A stretch of DNA of 64,000 bases from Stenotrophomonas tumulicola (GTDB lineage Bacteria; Pseudomonadota; Gammaproteobacteria; Xanthomonadales; Xanthomonadaceae): positions 62,001 to 126,000 of the forward strand of contig NZ_JACGXS010000004.1 of assembly GCF_014117215.1 (NCBI RefSeq). Direction: 5' to 3'. The notes under the pieces are model-generated. The model worked only from the letters and a program-made list of their open reading frames with translations, did no database searches and was not told the origin of the DNA. Shown here one piece after another: positions 57,113 to 64,000 of the stretch. The position numbers were made by a program, and so were the translations under genes. Each line of letters begins with the position of its first letter. Position 1 is the first letter of the stretch.

Positions 57113-58510
57113 TTGGACGCATTGTTGTTGTCCCGGATCCAGTTCGGGTTCGTCGTCAGTTTCCATGTGTTGTTCCCCGCCTTCACCATCGGCACCGCCA
57201 GTTGGCTGGCCTTCGTGGAATGGCGCTGGCTGCGCACGCGCAACCCGGCCTGGCGCGAGCTGTATTTCTTCTGGCAGAAGATCTTCGCGGTGTCCTTCGG
57301 CATGGGCGTGGTCAGCGGCATCGTCATGGCCTTCCAGTTCGGCACCAACTGGCCACGGCTGGTCGAAGTGGCCGGTACCGTGATCGGTCCGTTGCTCACC
57401 TATGAAGTACTGACCGCATTCTTCCTGGAAGCCAGCTTCCTGGGCGTGATGATGTTCGGCTGGGGCAAGGTATCGCCCCGCCTGCATTTCTTTTCCACCT
57501 GCATGGTGGCGCTGGGCACGTTGTTTTCCACGTTCTGGATCCTGGCATCCAACAGCTGGCTGCATACGCCGGCCGGGCACGAGATCGTCAACGGCATCGT
57601 GCATCCGGTGGATTGGTGGCAGGTGGTGTTCAACCCCTCCTTTCCCTACCGGCTTGCGCACATGGCGCTCGGCTCGTTCATCACCACCTGCTTCGTCATC
57701 GGCGGCATCGGCGCGTGGTACCTGCGCCGTGGGCAGCACGTGGAGGCTGGCCGACGCATGCTCGTTGCGGCAGTCATCTTCGCGGCCATCACCGTGCCCG
57801 CACAGATTTTCGTCGGCGACATGCACGGCTTGAACACCCTCGAGCACCAGCCGATGAAGATCGCGGCGGTGGAGGCGCACTGGCATCAGGGCAAGGAAGG
57901 CGAAGGCGTCCCGCTGGTGGTGTTCGCGCTGCCCAACGAGAAGGAAGAGCGCAATGATTTCGAAGTGGCCATTCCCCGGCTGGGCAGCCTGGTCCTGACC
58001 CATTCGATGGATGGTAGCTTCGATCCACTGACCTCGGTGCCGGCCAGCGATCGCCCACCGGTGACGCCGGTGTTCTTCGCCTTCCGCATCATGGTCGGGC
58101 TGGGTACGCTGATGCTGTTGCTGGCCTGGGTTTCAGCCATTGCCTTGTGGCGACGGAAGCTGCTGCATTCGCGCTGGCTGCTGCGTGGTTGGAACTGGAT
58201 GCTGCCCAGTGGCTTCATCGCGCTGGTGTCCGGCTGGTTCGTCACTGAAATGGGGCGGCAGCCGTGGGTGGTGTATGGCCTGCTGCGCACCGCCGATGCG
58301 GTGGGTCCGCAGAGCGTCTGGATGAACGTGCTTTCGCTGGCGGTCTATGTGGTCGGCTACGCCTTCGTGTTCGGTTGGGGCATCTGGTACCTGGTGAAGA
58401 TCCTGCGCCAGGGGCCGAAACCGCACGAAGACGGGCCATCGCTGGACGGTGGCAGCCACACCCCGGCGCGCCCGTTGTCGGCCGCCGACGAACCGCTGGA
58501 GGAGCGCTGA
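57113..58510 (+). CDS. cydA: Cytochrome bd-type ubiquinol oxidase subunit I (CIO type)
   Basis: A 465-residue subunit starting at TTG 57113, with AGGAGG 7 nt upstream, since the family N-terminus MDALLLSRIQFGFVVSFHVLF begins there. It carries His in SFHVLFP (haem b595/d side), His in LAHMALGSF, the GRQPW segment (FVTEMGRQPWVVYGLLRT) and a short Q-loop, as in cyanide-insensitive CioA rather than E. coli CydA. It reduces oxygen to water with ubiquinol. A 6-bp hairpin (56995-57012) precedes it. cydB begins 1 nt after its stop. Confidence 0.95.
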   Translation: MDALLLSRIQFGFVVSFHVLFPAFTIGTASWLAFVEWRWLRTRNPAWRELYFFWQKIFAVSFGMGVVSGIVMAFQFGTNWPRLVEVAGTVIGPLLTYEVLTAFFLEASFLGVMMFGWGKVSPRLHFFSTCMVALGTLFSTFWILASNSWLHTPAGHEIVNGIVHPVDWWQVVFNPSFPYRLAHMALGSFITTCFVIGGIGAWYLRRGQHVEAGRRMLVAAVIFAAITVPAQIFVGDMHGLNTLEHQPMKIAAVEAHWHQGKEGEGVPLVVFALPNEKEERNDFEVAIPRLGSLVLTHSMDGSFDPLTSVPASDRPPVTPVFFAFRIMVGLGTLMLLLAWVSAIALWRRKLLHSRWLLRGWNWMLPSGFIALVSGWFVTEMGRQPWVVYGLLRTADAVGPQSVWMNVLSLAVYVVGYAFVFGWGIWYLVKILRQGPKPHEDGPSLDGGSHTPARPLSAADEPLEER

Positions 58511-58511
58511 C

Positions 58512-59525
58512 ATGGACCTGGTGACCTGGCTTCCCGTGGCATGGTTCGCGGTGATCGGCTTTGGCGTGCTGATGTACGTGGTGCTGGACGGCTTCGTGCT
58601 TGGCATCGGCATCCTTGCCCCGTTCTCGCACGGCGAAGATGAGCTGGACCAGATGATGAACACCGCCGCGCCGATCTGGGACGGCAACGAGACCTGGCTG
58701 GTGCTGGGGGGTGCCGGCCTGCTGGCGGCCTTCCCCAAGGCCTATGCCGCGCTGCTGTCGGCGCTGTACCTGCCGGTGCTGCTGCTGGTGATGGCACTGG
58801 TGTTCCGCGGTGTCGCCTTCGAGTTCCGCTTCAAGGCGCACCGCTCGCGGCGGCTGTGGAGCGTGGCGTTCGGGCTGGGATCGCTGCTGGCCACGTTCGC
58901 CCAGGGCATCATCCTCGGTGCGCTGGTGCAGGGCCTGCCGATCGTGGAGGGCGTGTACCAGGGTGGCCCGTTCGGCTGGTTCAGCCCGTTCGCGATGCTG
59001 ACCGGTGCGGCGCTGGTGGCCGGCTACGCCTTGCTGGGCAGCACCTGGCTGATCCTCAAGACCACCGGCCCGGTGCAGGTGCTTGCGCGCCAGCTGACCC
59101 GCCCGCTGGTGGTCGCGGTGATCGTGGCGATGGGGCTGGTCAGCAGTTGGCTGCCGTTCCTGCACTCGCGCCTGATGGAGCGCTGGTTCAGCGATGGCAA
59201 CTTCTGGTGGCTGTCGCCGGTGCCACTGCTGACCCTGGCCGTTGCGGCGGCGCTGTGGCGCAGTGCCCTGCATCCACGGCGCGACCTGCCGCCATTCCTG
59301 CTCACCCTGGGCCTGTTCGCGCTCGGCTTCATCGGGCTGGTACTGGGCATGTGGCCGTACCTGCTGCCACCGACGATGACGCTGTGGGATGCCGCCGCAC
59401 CCGCGTCGTCATTGGGCTTCAGCCTGGTCGGGCTGGTGCTGCTGCTGCCGGTCATCCTGGGCTATACGGCCTGGTCGTACCGGGTCTTCCGCGGCAAGGT
59501 GGAGGCGGGCGCGGGGTATCACTGA
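58512..59525 (+). CDS. cydB: Cytochrome bd-type ubiquinol oxidase subunit II
   Basis: A 337-residue membrane protein with about eight helices. It has FGVLMYVVLDGFVLGIGIL, WDGNETWLVLGGAGLLAAFP, LVFRGVAFEFRFK and MWPYLLPPTMTLWDAAAPASS, the conserved CydB features. It completes the oxidase with cydA, 1 nt upstream. No cydX-like small ORF follows; the next 86 nt hold a palindrome and the aryl-polyene start. This agrees with the CIO-type operon, which often lacks CydX. Confidence 0.95.
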   Translation: MDLVTWLPVAWFAVIGFGVLMYVVLDGFVLGIGILAPFSHGEDELDQMMNTAAPIWDGNETWLVLGGAGLLAAFPKAYAALLSALYLPVLLLVMALVFRGVAFEFRFKAHRSRRLWSVAFGLGSLLATFAQGIILGALVQGLPIVEGVYQGGPFGWFSPFAMLTGAALVAGYALLGSTWLILKTTGPVQVLARQLTRPLVVAVIVAMGLVSSWLPFLHSRLMERWFSDGNFWWLSPVPLLTLAVAAALWRSALHPRRDLPPFLLTLGLFALGFIGLVLGMWPYLLPPTMTLWDAAAPASSLGFSLVGLVLLLPVILGYTAWSYRVFRGKVEAGAGYH

Positions 59526-59530
59526 GGGGC

Positions 59531-59551
59531 GTGCCGGCCAGTGGCCGGCAC
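59531..59551. terminator. Palindrome after cydB
   Basis: GTGCCGGCCA, G, TGGCCGGCAC: a perfect 10-bp stem, 5 nt after the cydB stop. No T-run, so it may be a terminator hairpin or a repeat unit. Confidence 0.5.
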
Positions 59552-59610
59552 CTGCCGCCGACGCCGGGCGTGCTAGCGTGCGCGGCTCCGTGTGACAGTG
59601 TTGTTCCGCC

Positions 59611-60351
59611 ATGATCGAATTTTCCGTCCTCGACTGGGCAGCGTGGGCACCCGGCCTGGCCACGCGCAGCGAATGGCAGCAATGGGCCACGGCACCGTGG
59701 CTGCCGCAGGGAGACGGCACGCCCGGGCTGTCCGACGTGCCTGCCATGCAGCGGCGCCGTATCGAGCGGCTGGGCCGCATGGCGATCCAGGCGGCATGCT
59801 GGTGCGAAGACGGGCAGGGCGCCGACAGCACGGTGCCGCTGGTGTTCGCCAGCCGCCATGGTGACGTGGAGCGTTCCATGGAACTGCTGCGCGCGCTGGT
59901 GGCAGAGGAGGCCCTGTCCCCGACCACCTTCGGGCTGTCGGTGCACAACGCGATCGGGGCCCTGTATTCGATCACGCGTGGCCACCGCGGCAACCTGCTT
60001 GCGCTGTCCGCAGGCAAAGCCACCGTGGAAGCGGCCTGCCTGGAGGCGGCGGGCCTGCTCGCCGATGGCGCGCGCGAAGTCCGCGTCGTGGTCTATGACC
60101 CCCCGCTGCCGGCACTGTATTCGGCCTTCAGCGACGAACCCTCGACGTACTACGCGTGGTGCTGGCGCCTGGCGGCGGCCGTGCCGGGGCGCGACCGGCT
60201 GCGCCTGCAGTGGCGGGCCGACGCCGCGCCCGATGATGCCCCTGGCCTGCTGCCCCATGCGCTGGAGCTGCAACGCTTCCTGTTGGCCGGCGACGACCGT
60301 TGCACGCGGGTGGTCGATGGCCAGCGCTGGAGCTGGCACCGTGGCGACTGA
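59611..60351 (+). CDS. Beta-ketoacyl-synthase-like protein of the aryl-polyene cluster (chain-length-factor type)
   Basis: A 246-residue protein matching the short ketosynthase-like N-terminal family (Ketoacyl-synth_2). The segments PLVFASRHGDVERSMELLRAL and SPTTFGLSVHNAIGALYSI are its signature, followed by RGNLLALSAGKATVEAACLEA. The usual ketosynthase cysteine is not seen, so it is likely a non-catalytic partner that helps set chain length. Such genes open xanthomonadin or aryl-polyene clusters. It starts 60 nt after the cydB palindrome and overlaps the acyltransferase by 11 nt. Confidence 0.85.
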   Translation: MIEFSVLDWAAWAPGLATRSEWQQWATAPWLPQGDGTPGLSDVPAMQRRRIERLGRMAIQAACWCEDGQGADSTVPLVFASRHGDVERSMELLRALVAEEALSPTTFGLSVHNAIGALYSITRGHRGNLLALSAGKATVEAACLEAAGLLADGAREVRVVVYDPPLPALYSAFSDEPSTYYAWCWRLAAAVPGRDRLRLQWRADAAPDDAPGLLPHALELQRFLLAGDDRCTRVVDGQRWSWHRGD

Positions 60352-61147
60352 AGCCGTGGCCGGGCGCCTGGATGCCGCCTGGCGGGTGCTGGCCACCGGG
60401 CTCAGCTTTGCGGTGTTCGGCGTCGGCGGCCTGCTGTTCGGTGCGATCGTGGCGCCATCGCTGCTGCTTGGCGTGCGTGATCCGGCACGTCGTCGCCGGT
60501 TGGCGCGTGGGCTGGTGCAGCGCAGCTTCGCCCTGCATGTCCGCATGATGCGTGGCCTGGGCGTGCTCACGTTCGACGTCCGCCATGGCGAACGGCTGCA
60601 GCGCGATGGCCTGCTGGTGCTGGCCAACCATCCCACCTTGATCGACGTGGTGTTCCTGGTGTCGCTGCTGCCACACGCCGATTGCGTGATCAAGCGCGCG
60701 GTGGCGCGCAACCCGTTCATGCAGGGAACGGTGCGGGCCGCCGGCTACATCGTCAACGATGACGGGCCGGCGCTTGTCGAGGCGGGCATCGAGGCATTGC
60801 AGGCGGGCGGTGCGCTGGTGGTTTTCCCCGAGGGCACCCGCAGCACCTCGGGACAGCCGCTACGCCTGCGCCGCGGGGCCGCCAACATTGCCGTGCGCGG
60901 TCGCCGCGACATCACCCCGGTGCGGATCCGCTGTACCCCGCCGACGCTGGAAAAGGGGCAGAAATGGTATCGTGTGCCCCCGCGACGCTTCCATGTCTCG
61001 CTGGAGGTCGGTGAGGACATTCCGATCAGCACGTTTTTCGACAACGTCGATGCAGCAGGAGGGGAAGCCCTGGCCGCGCGTCGTGTCACCGAACACCTCA
61101 CCCGTTACTTCCAACCCTGTGGAGAGCCGCCCCGTGCAGGTACTTGA
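60341..61147 (+). CDS. 1-acyl-glycerol-3-phosphate-type acyltransferase (PlsC family)
   Basis: A 268-residue protein with an N-terminal membrane helix (GLSFAVFGVGGLLFGAIVAP), the acyltransferase motif NHPTLID (a variant of NHxxxxD) near residue 88, and FPEGTRSTSGQP, the second PlsC block. It probably transfers the polyene acyl chain to a lipid or carrier in the aryl-polyene pathway. The chosen GTG (60341) has GGAG 8 nt before it; an ATG at 60317 would add eight residues. It overlaps the ketosynthase-like gene upstream and the ACP downstream. Confidence 0.85.
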   Translation: MATEAVAGRLDAAWRVLATGLSFAVFGVGGLLFGAIVAPSLLLGVRDPARRRRLARGLVQRSFALHVRMMRGLGVLTFDVRHGERLQRDGLLVLANHPTLIDVVFLVSLLPHADCVIKRAVARNPFMQGTVRAAGYIVNDDGPALVEAGIEALQAGGALVVFPEGTRSTSGQPLRLRRGAANIAVRGRRDITPVRIRCTPPTLEKGQKWYRVPPRRFHVSLEVGEDIPISTFFDNVDAAGGEALAARRVTEHLTRYFQPCGEPPRAGT

Positions 61148-61391
61148 GCACGAGATCAAGGAATTGATCATTTCCGCCTTGTCGCTGGAGGATATCTCCG
61201 CCGACGACATCGATGCCGCTGCGCCGTTGTTCGGCGAAGGCCTCGGGCTGGATTCGATCGACGCACTGGAACTGGGCCTGGCCCTGCAGAAGCAGTATGG
61301 CGTGAGCCTTTCCGCCGATTCCGAGGAAACCCGCCGCCATTTCGGCAGCGTACGGGCGCTGGCCGCCTTCGTCGCCACCAGCCGCGCATGA
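61134..61391 (+). CDS. Acyl carrier protein 1 of the aryl-polyene cluster
   Basis: An 85-residue ACP from GTG 61134, with a GGAGAG site, overlapping the acyltransferase stop by 14 nt. It has the phosphopantetheine serine in GLGLDSIDALELGLAL (Ser42 region). ACPs carry the growing polyene chain. It is followed in ATGA by a second ACP. The PPTase at 20261 is a candidate activator. Confidence 0.9.
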   Translation: MQVLEHEIKELIISALSLEDISADDIDAAAPLFGEGLGLDSIDALELGLALQKQYGVSLSADSEETRRHFGSVRALAAFVATSRA

Positions 61392-61666
61392 ACACGCCCC
61401 GCATCGCCATGACCAAGGACGCACTCTTCAACCATATCGCCGAACTGCTGACAGGCAGTTTCGAGATCGATCCGGCGTTGATCGTTCCGGCCGCGCGCCT
61501 GCGCGAGGAGCTGGACATCGACAGCATCGACGCGGTCGACCTGATCGTGCAGCTCAAACCGTTGCTGGGCCGCAACCTGCAACCGGATGCGTTCAAGGCC
61601 GTCCGCACCGTGCAGGACGTGGTCGATGTCGTGCACCGCCTGCTGCCCGACCAGGCCGCTGCCTGA
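61388..61666 (+). CDS. Acyl carrier protein 2 of the aryl-polyene cluster
   Basis: A 92-residue ACP with the attachment site in REELDIDSIDAVDLIVQL. The ATG overlaps the stop of ACP 1 (ATGA at 61388-61391). The second ACP differs clearly in sequence, so the two may serve different steps (starter loading versus chain extension); this is inference. A COG4648-type membrane protein follows 4 nt later. Confidence 0.9.
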   Translation: MNTPRIAMTKDALFNHIAELLTGSFEIDPALIVPAARLREELDIDSIDAVDLIVQLKPLLGRNLQPDAFKAVRTVQDVVDVVHRLLPDQAAA

Positions 61667-61670
61667 CGCC

Positions 61671-62240
61671 ATGCGGCGGATACTGGCCGGGGCGCGTCTG
61701 CGCAGGGGGGCGCTGGTGGCGGTATCGCTGGCCTACCCGCTGCTGGTGTACCTGGCAATGGGGCACTTCGAACCGCGCTGGCTGTCATTGCTGCTGTTCA
61801 TGCTTGCCCTGCTGCGCGCGCTGGGTACCCGCGAGCCATTGTGGATATGGGCGGCGGCCGGCACCGGCATGCTGGCCGTGGCTGCGCTGCTGGGCAATGC
61901 GGCGCTGCCGCTGAAACTCTATCCTGCGCTGGTCAACGCCATGCTGCTGGTGTTCTTCCTCGCCAGCCTGCGTTGGCCGCCGACCGTGGCCGAACGCTTT
62001 GCACGCCTGCAGGAGCCGGAGCTGCCACTGTTCGCGGTGGCGTATACGCGGCGGGTGACCCAGGTCTGGTGCGGGTTTTTCGTGTTGAATGGCGGGATCG
62101 CCGTGGTCACGGCGTTATGGGCCACCGACGCCACCTGGGCGCTGTACAACGGCCTGCTGGCCTATGGCCTGATGGGCCTGCTGCATGGCGCGGAGTGGCT
62201 GGTGCGGCGACGGGTCAAGGCGGCGCACGGCCATGGCTGA
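61671..62240 (+). CDS. COG4648-type membrane protein of the aryl-polyene cluster
   Basis: A 189-residue integral membrane protein with about six hydrophobic stretches (LVAVSLAYPLLVYLAM; LSLLLFMLALLRAL; WIWAAAGTGMLAVAALLGN; ALVNAMLLVFFLASL; TQVWCGFFVLNGGIAVVTAL; LYNGLLAYGLMGLLHG). It has a conserved RRVTQVWCGFF region. Genes of this type occur in aryl-polyene clusters and are thought to handle membrane transport or export of the polyene lipid, which is not proven. Overlaps the next gene by 8 nt. Confidence 0.85.
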   Translation: MRRILAGARLRRGALVAVSLAYPLLVYLAMGHFEPRWLSLLLFMLALLRALGTREPLWIWAAAGTGMLAVAALLGNAALPLKLYPALVNAMLLVFFLASLRWPPTVAERFARLQEPELPLFAVAYTRRVTQVWCGFFVLNGGIAVVTALWATDATWALYNGLLAYGLMGLLHGAEWLVRRRVKAAHGHG

Positions 62241-63930
62241 CTGGATTGCGCTGCACCAGCTGCTGCGTACCGCGCCTGCGCATCGCCTTGTCGGCGACGC
62301 CGATGGCCAACCGCTGGACCATGCCGGGCTGCTGGCACGGGTCCGCGCATGGCGGACGGCGTTTGCCGCCGCGGCTGGACGCGACTGGGCACTTCATTTC
62401 GACGACAGCGTGGCGTTCGCCGCCGCACTGCTGGGCGCCTGGTCGGCGGGCAAGCGGGTGTACCTGGCGGCGGACAGGCTGCCGGCGACGCTGCAGGCCC
62501 TGCAGCCGCACGTGGATGGCTTTGCCGGCGACCTGGAGCCGCACTGGGCGCCGTTGGCCATGCCGTTGCCCGAGGCCGCCGCCGGAATCCATGAGGAGTT
62601 CAGCGACCTCGACGAGCTGTCATGCCGGCTGGTGGTGTTCACCTCCGGCAGCACCGGCGAGCCGGAGGCGATCGAAAAACGCCTGGACCAGCTGGCGCGG
62701 GAAGTAGAGGCGCTGGAGCAGGTCTTCGGCGGCCTGCTGGATGGCGTGCAGGTGCATGGAACGGTTTCGCACCAGCACATCTATGGCTTGTTGTTCCGCG
62801 TGCTGTGGCCGTTGGCCGCAGGCCGCGCGATCCTGCCGCGGCGCTTCTTCCACGAAGACCTGGTGGCCGCGCTGTCGGCCGCGCCGTGCGTGCTGGTGGC
62901 TACGCCGGCGCACCTGAAACGCCTGCCGGAACAGTTGGAATGGCGTGCCGTGCGCGGGCAGCTGCGGGCTGTGTTCTCCTCCGGCGGCCCGTTGCCCGAT
63001 CACGCCGCAGCGCAGGTCCGTGTGCTGCTGGGCCAGGCACCGATCGAAGTATTCGGCAGCAGCGAGACGGGCGGCATTGCCTGGCGCCGCTGCGAGGCGC
63101 CGCCTTCGGCATGGCAGCCACTGCCGGGCGTGCGTTGGCGTATCGAGGAAGGACAGCTGGCTGTCGCATCGCCGCACCTGGCGACGACGGCCTGGTGGCG
63201 CAGCGAAGACCGGGCGGAGATTGCCGACGACGGGGGATTCCGCCTGCTGGGCCGGGCCGACCGCATCGTCAAGATCGAAGAACGCCGCGTCTCGCTGGAT
63301 GCGCTGGAGCGCGCGCTGCGCGCCGATCCCGCAGTGGCTGATGCGCGCGTGCTGGTACTGCCAGGCCAGCGCGAGCAGCTGGCCGCGGTGGTGGTGCCAC
63401 GCGATGGCGGGCTGCTGGACGCAGGTGCCGAAGGCCGGCGCAGCTTCACCCAACGGTTGACCACCCTGCTGGCCGCTGGCCACGATGCAGTGAGCCGGCC
63501 GCGGCGCTGGCGATTGGTGCCCGCGCTGCCGGTCAATGCACAGGGGAAATCGACCCAGGCGTTGCTGCAGGCCCTCTTCCAGCCGTCCATGCCGTCCTTG
63601 CACTGGCTGGACCGCTCCGATTCCACGGCCACGGTCCAGTTGGCGCTGGATCCGTCCCTGCGTGTGTTCGATGGCCATTTCCCGCAGGTGGCGGTGCTGC
63701 CGGGCGTAGCGCAGGTGGACTGGGCGATCCGGCTGGGCCGCCAGCTGTTTGCCATGCCGCCACGCTTCGTGCGCATGGATGCGGTGAAGTTCCAGCAACT
63801 TGCGCGCCCCGGCGATGTCCTGCTGCTGCAGCTGGACTGGGATGCGGCGCGGGCCGTGCTTGGTTTCCGGTTCAGCTCGGATCACGGCGTGCATGCCAGC
63901 GGCAAAGTACTGTTCGCCGATGCCGATTGA
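62233..63930 (+). CDS. AMP-dependent ligase fused to a dehydratase-like hotdog domain
   Basis: A 565-residue protein. Residues about 1-440 form an ANL ligase: the phosphate loop VFTSGSTGEPEAIEK, FGSSETGG and LLGRADRIVKIEERRVSLDALE (the A8 hinge). Residues about 460-565 are a FabZ/ApeI-like hotdog domain (FDGHFPQVAVLPGVAQVDWAI, MDAVKFQQLARPGDVLLLQL). In many aryl-polyene clusters these are separate genes (an acyl/aryl-CoA ligase and a thioester dehydratase); here they are one polypeptide. It likely loads the aromatic starter and removes water from the growing chain. Overlaps COG4648 by 8 nt. Confidence 0.88.
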   Translation: MADWIALHQLLRTAPAHRLVGDADGQPLDHAGLLARVRAWRTAFAAAAGRDWALHFDDSVAFAAALLGAWSAGKRVYLAADRLPATLQALQPHVDGFAGDLEPHWAPLAMPLPEAAAGIHEEFSDLDELSCRLVVFTSGSTGEPEAIEKRLDQLAREVEALEQVFGGLLDGVQVHGTVSHQHIYGLLFRVLWPLAAGRAILPRRFFHEDLVAALSAAPCVLVATPAHLKRLPEQLEWRAVRGQLRAVFSSGGPLPDHAAAQVRVLLGQAPIEVFGSSETGGIAWRRCEAPPSAWQPLPGVRWRIEEGQLAVASPHLATTAWWRSEDRAEIADDGGFRLLGRADRIVKIEERRVSLDALERALRADPAVADARVLVLPGQREQLAAVVVPRDGGLLDAGAEGRRSFTQRLTTLLAAGHDAVSRPRRWRLVPALPVNAQGKSTQALLQALFQPSMPSLHWLDRSDSTATVQLALDPSLRVFDGHFPQVAVLPGVAQVDWAIRLGRQLFAMPPRFVRMDAVKFQQLARPGDVLLLQLDWDAARAVLGFRFSSDHGVHASGKVLFADAD

Positions 63931-63934
63931 AGCC

Positions 63935-64000
63935 ATGAGCGCTCCTGCTGAGCATTCCCTGCTGGTGGTGGTTCCCGTATATGACCATGAACACGCCATC
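63935..64000 (+). CDS. Family 2 glycosyltransferase of the aryl-polyene cluster (5' part)
   Basis: The first 22 codons from ATG 63935 read MSAPAEHSLLVVVPVYDHEH, the start of a GT2 domain (VVVPVYDHE). Cut by the window edge. In aryl-polyene and xanthomonadin clusters a GT2, sometimes fused to an acyltransferase, follows the ligase. Starts 4 nt after the ligase stop. Confidence 0.75.
   Translation, partial: MSAPAEHSLLVVVPVYDHEHAI

Overview
The window is a dense, GC-rich (roughly two-thirds G+C by eye) chromosomal segment of a gammaproteobacterium of the family Xanthomonadaceae, most likely Stenotrophomonas or a close relative. The reasons are the gene content (oleCD olefin genes, a xanthomonadin/aryl-polyene type cluster, TonB receptors, S9 peptidases, DUF2782 next to polA) and repeated GTAG-headed palindromes that look like the SMAG family of REPs known from Stenotrophomonas. 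rsmG-parA-parB, rpmB-rpmG, polA and uvrD lie together, as expected near a chromosomal origin. No phage, integrase, transposase, CRISPR array, rRNA or tRNA gene was seen.

Layout. 1-1.7 kb: end of oleC and complete oleD. 1.7-6.4 kb: a tiny DUF1328 membrane protein, ddlA, the ubiquinone genes ubiJ-ubiB, and truC. 6.4-16.1 kb: an Lrp/AsnC regulator divergent from a closely packed six-gene operon (TonB receptor, APC permease, amidase, PaiB-like FMN protein, HSL-type esterase, S9 peptidase) that reads as an uptake-and-hydrolysis system for an unknown amide or peptide. 16-20 kb: catalase, FUSC transporter, exonuclease III, GlsB-like protein. 20.2-25.5 kb: Sfp-type phosphopantetheinyl transferase, rsmG, parAB, then a sugar epimerase, a polyprenyl-phosphate-type GT2 and a LAB_N membrane protein. 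25.7-33.5 kb: DUF885 hydrolase and a czc-type heavy-metal efflux operon headed by a His-rich small protein. 33.6-36.2 kb: RidA, LysR regulator, GT1 glycosyltransferase. 36.3-42.2 kb: rpmB-rpmG, cls, an FAD/NAD(P) protein, uvrD.

42.2-46.4 kb holds the most unusual gene: a 1375-residue protein of no family I recognise. It has a kinase-like core placed between two copies of a duplicated helical module, followed by a long Ala/Glu/Arg helix, and has the look of a secreted effector. 46.4-56.9 kb: ThuA-like protein, UspA, DUF2782 lipoprotein, polA, an sX13-like small RNA, hemF, a NUDIX/S9 peptidase pair, and an ECF sigma factor with a tiny membrane partner. 57-59.5 kb: a cyanide-insensitive-type bd oxidase (cydAB). 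59.6 kb to the end: start of an aryl-polyene (xanthomonadin-like) cluster with ketosynthase-like protein, acyltransferase, two tandem ACPs, membrane protein, AMP-ligase/dehydratase fusion and a glycosyltransferase cut by the window edge.

Gene starts were chosen from ribosome-binding sites, ATGA/TGATG/GTGA overlaps and family conservation. Functions are assigned by recognising motifs and family sequence, not by database search.
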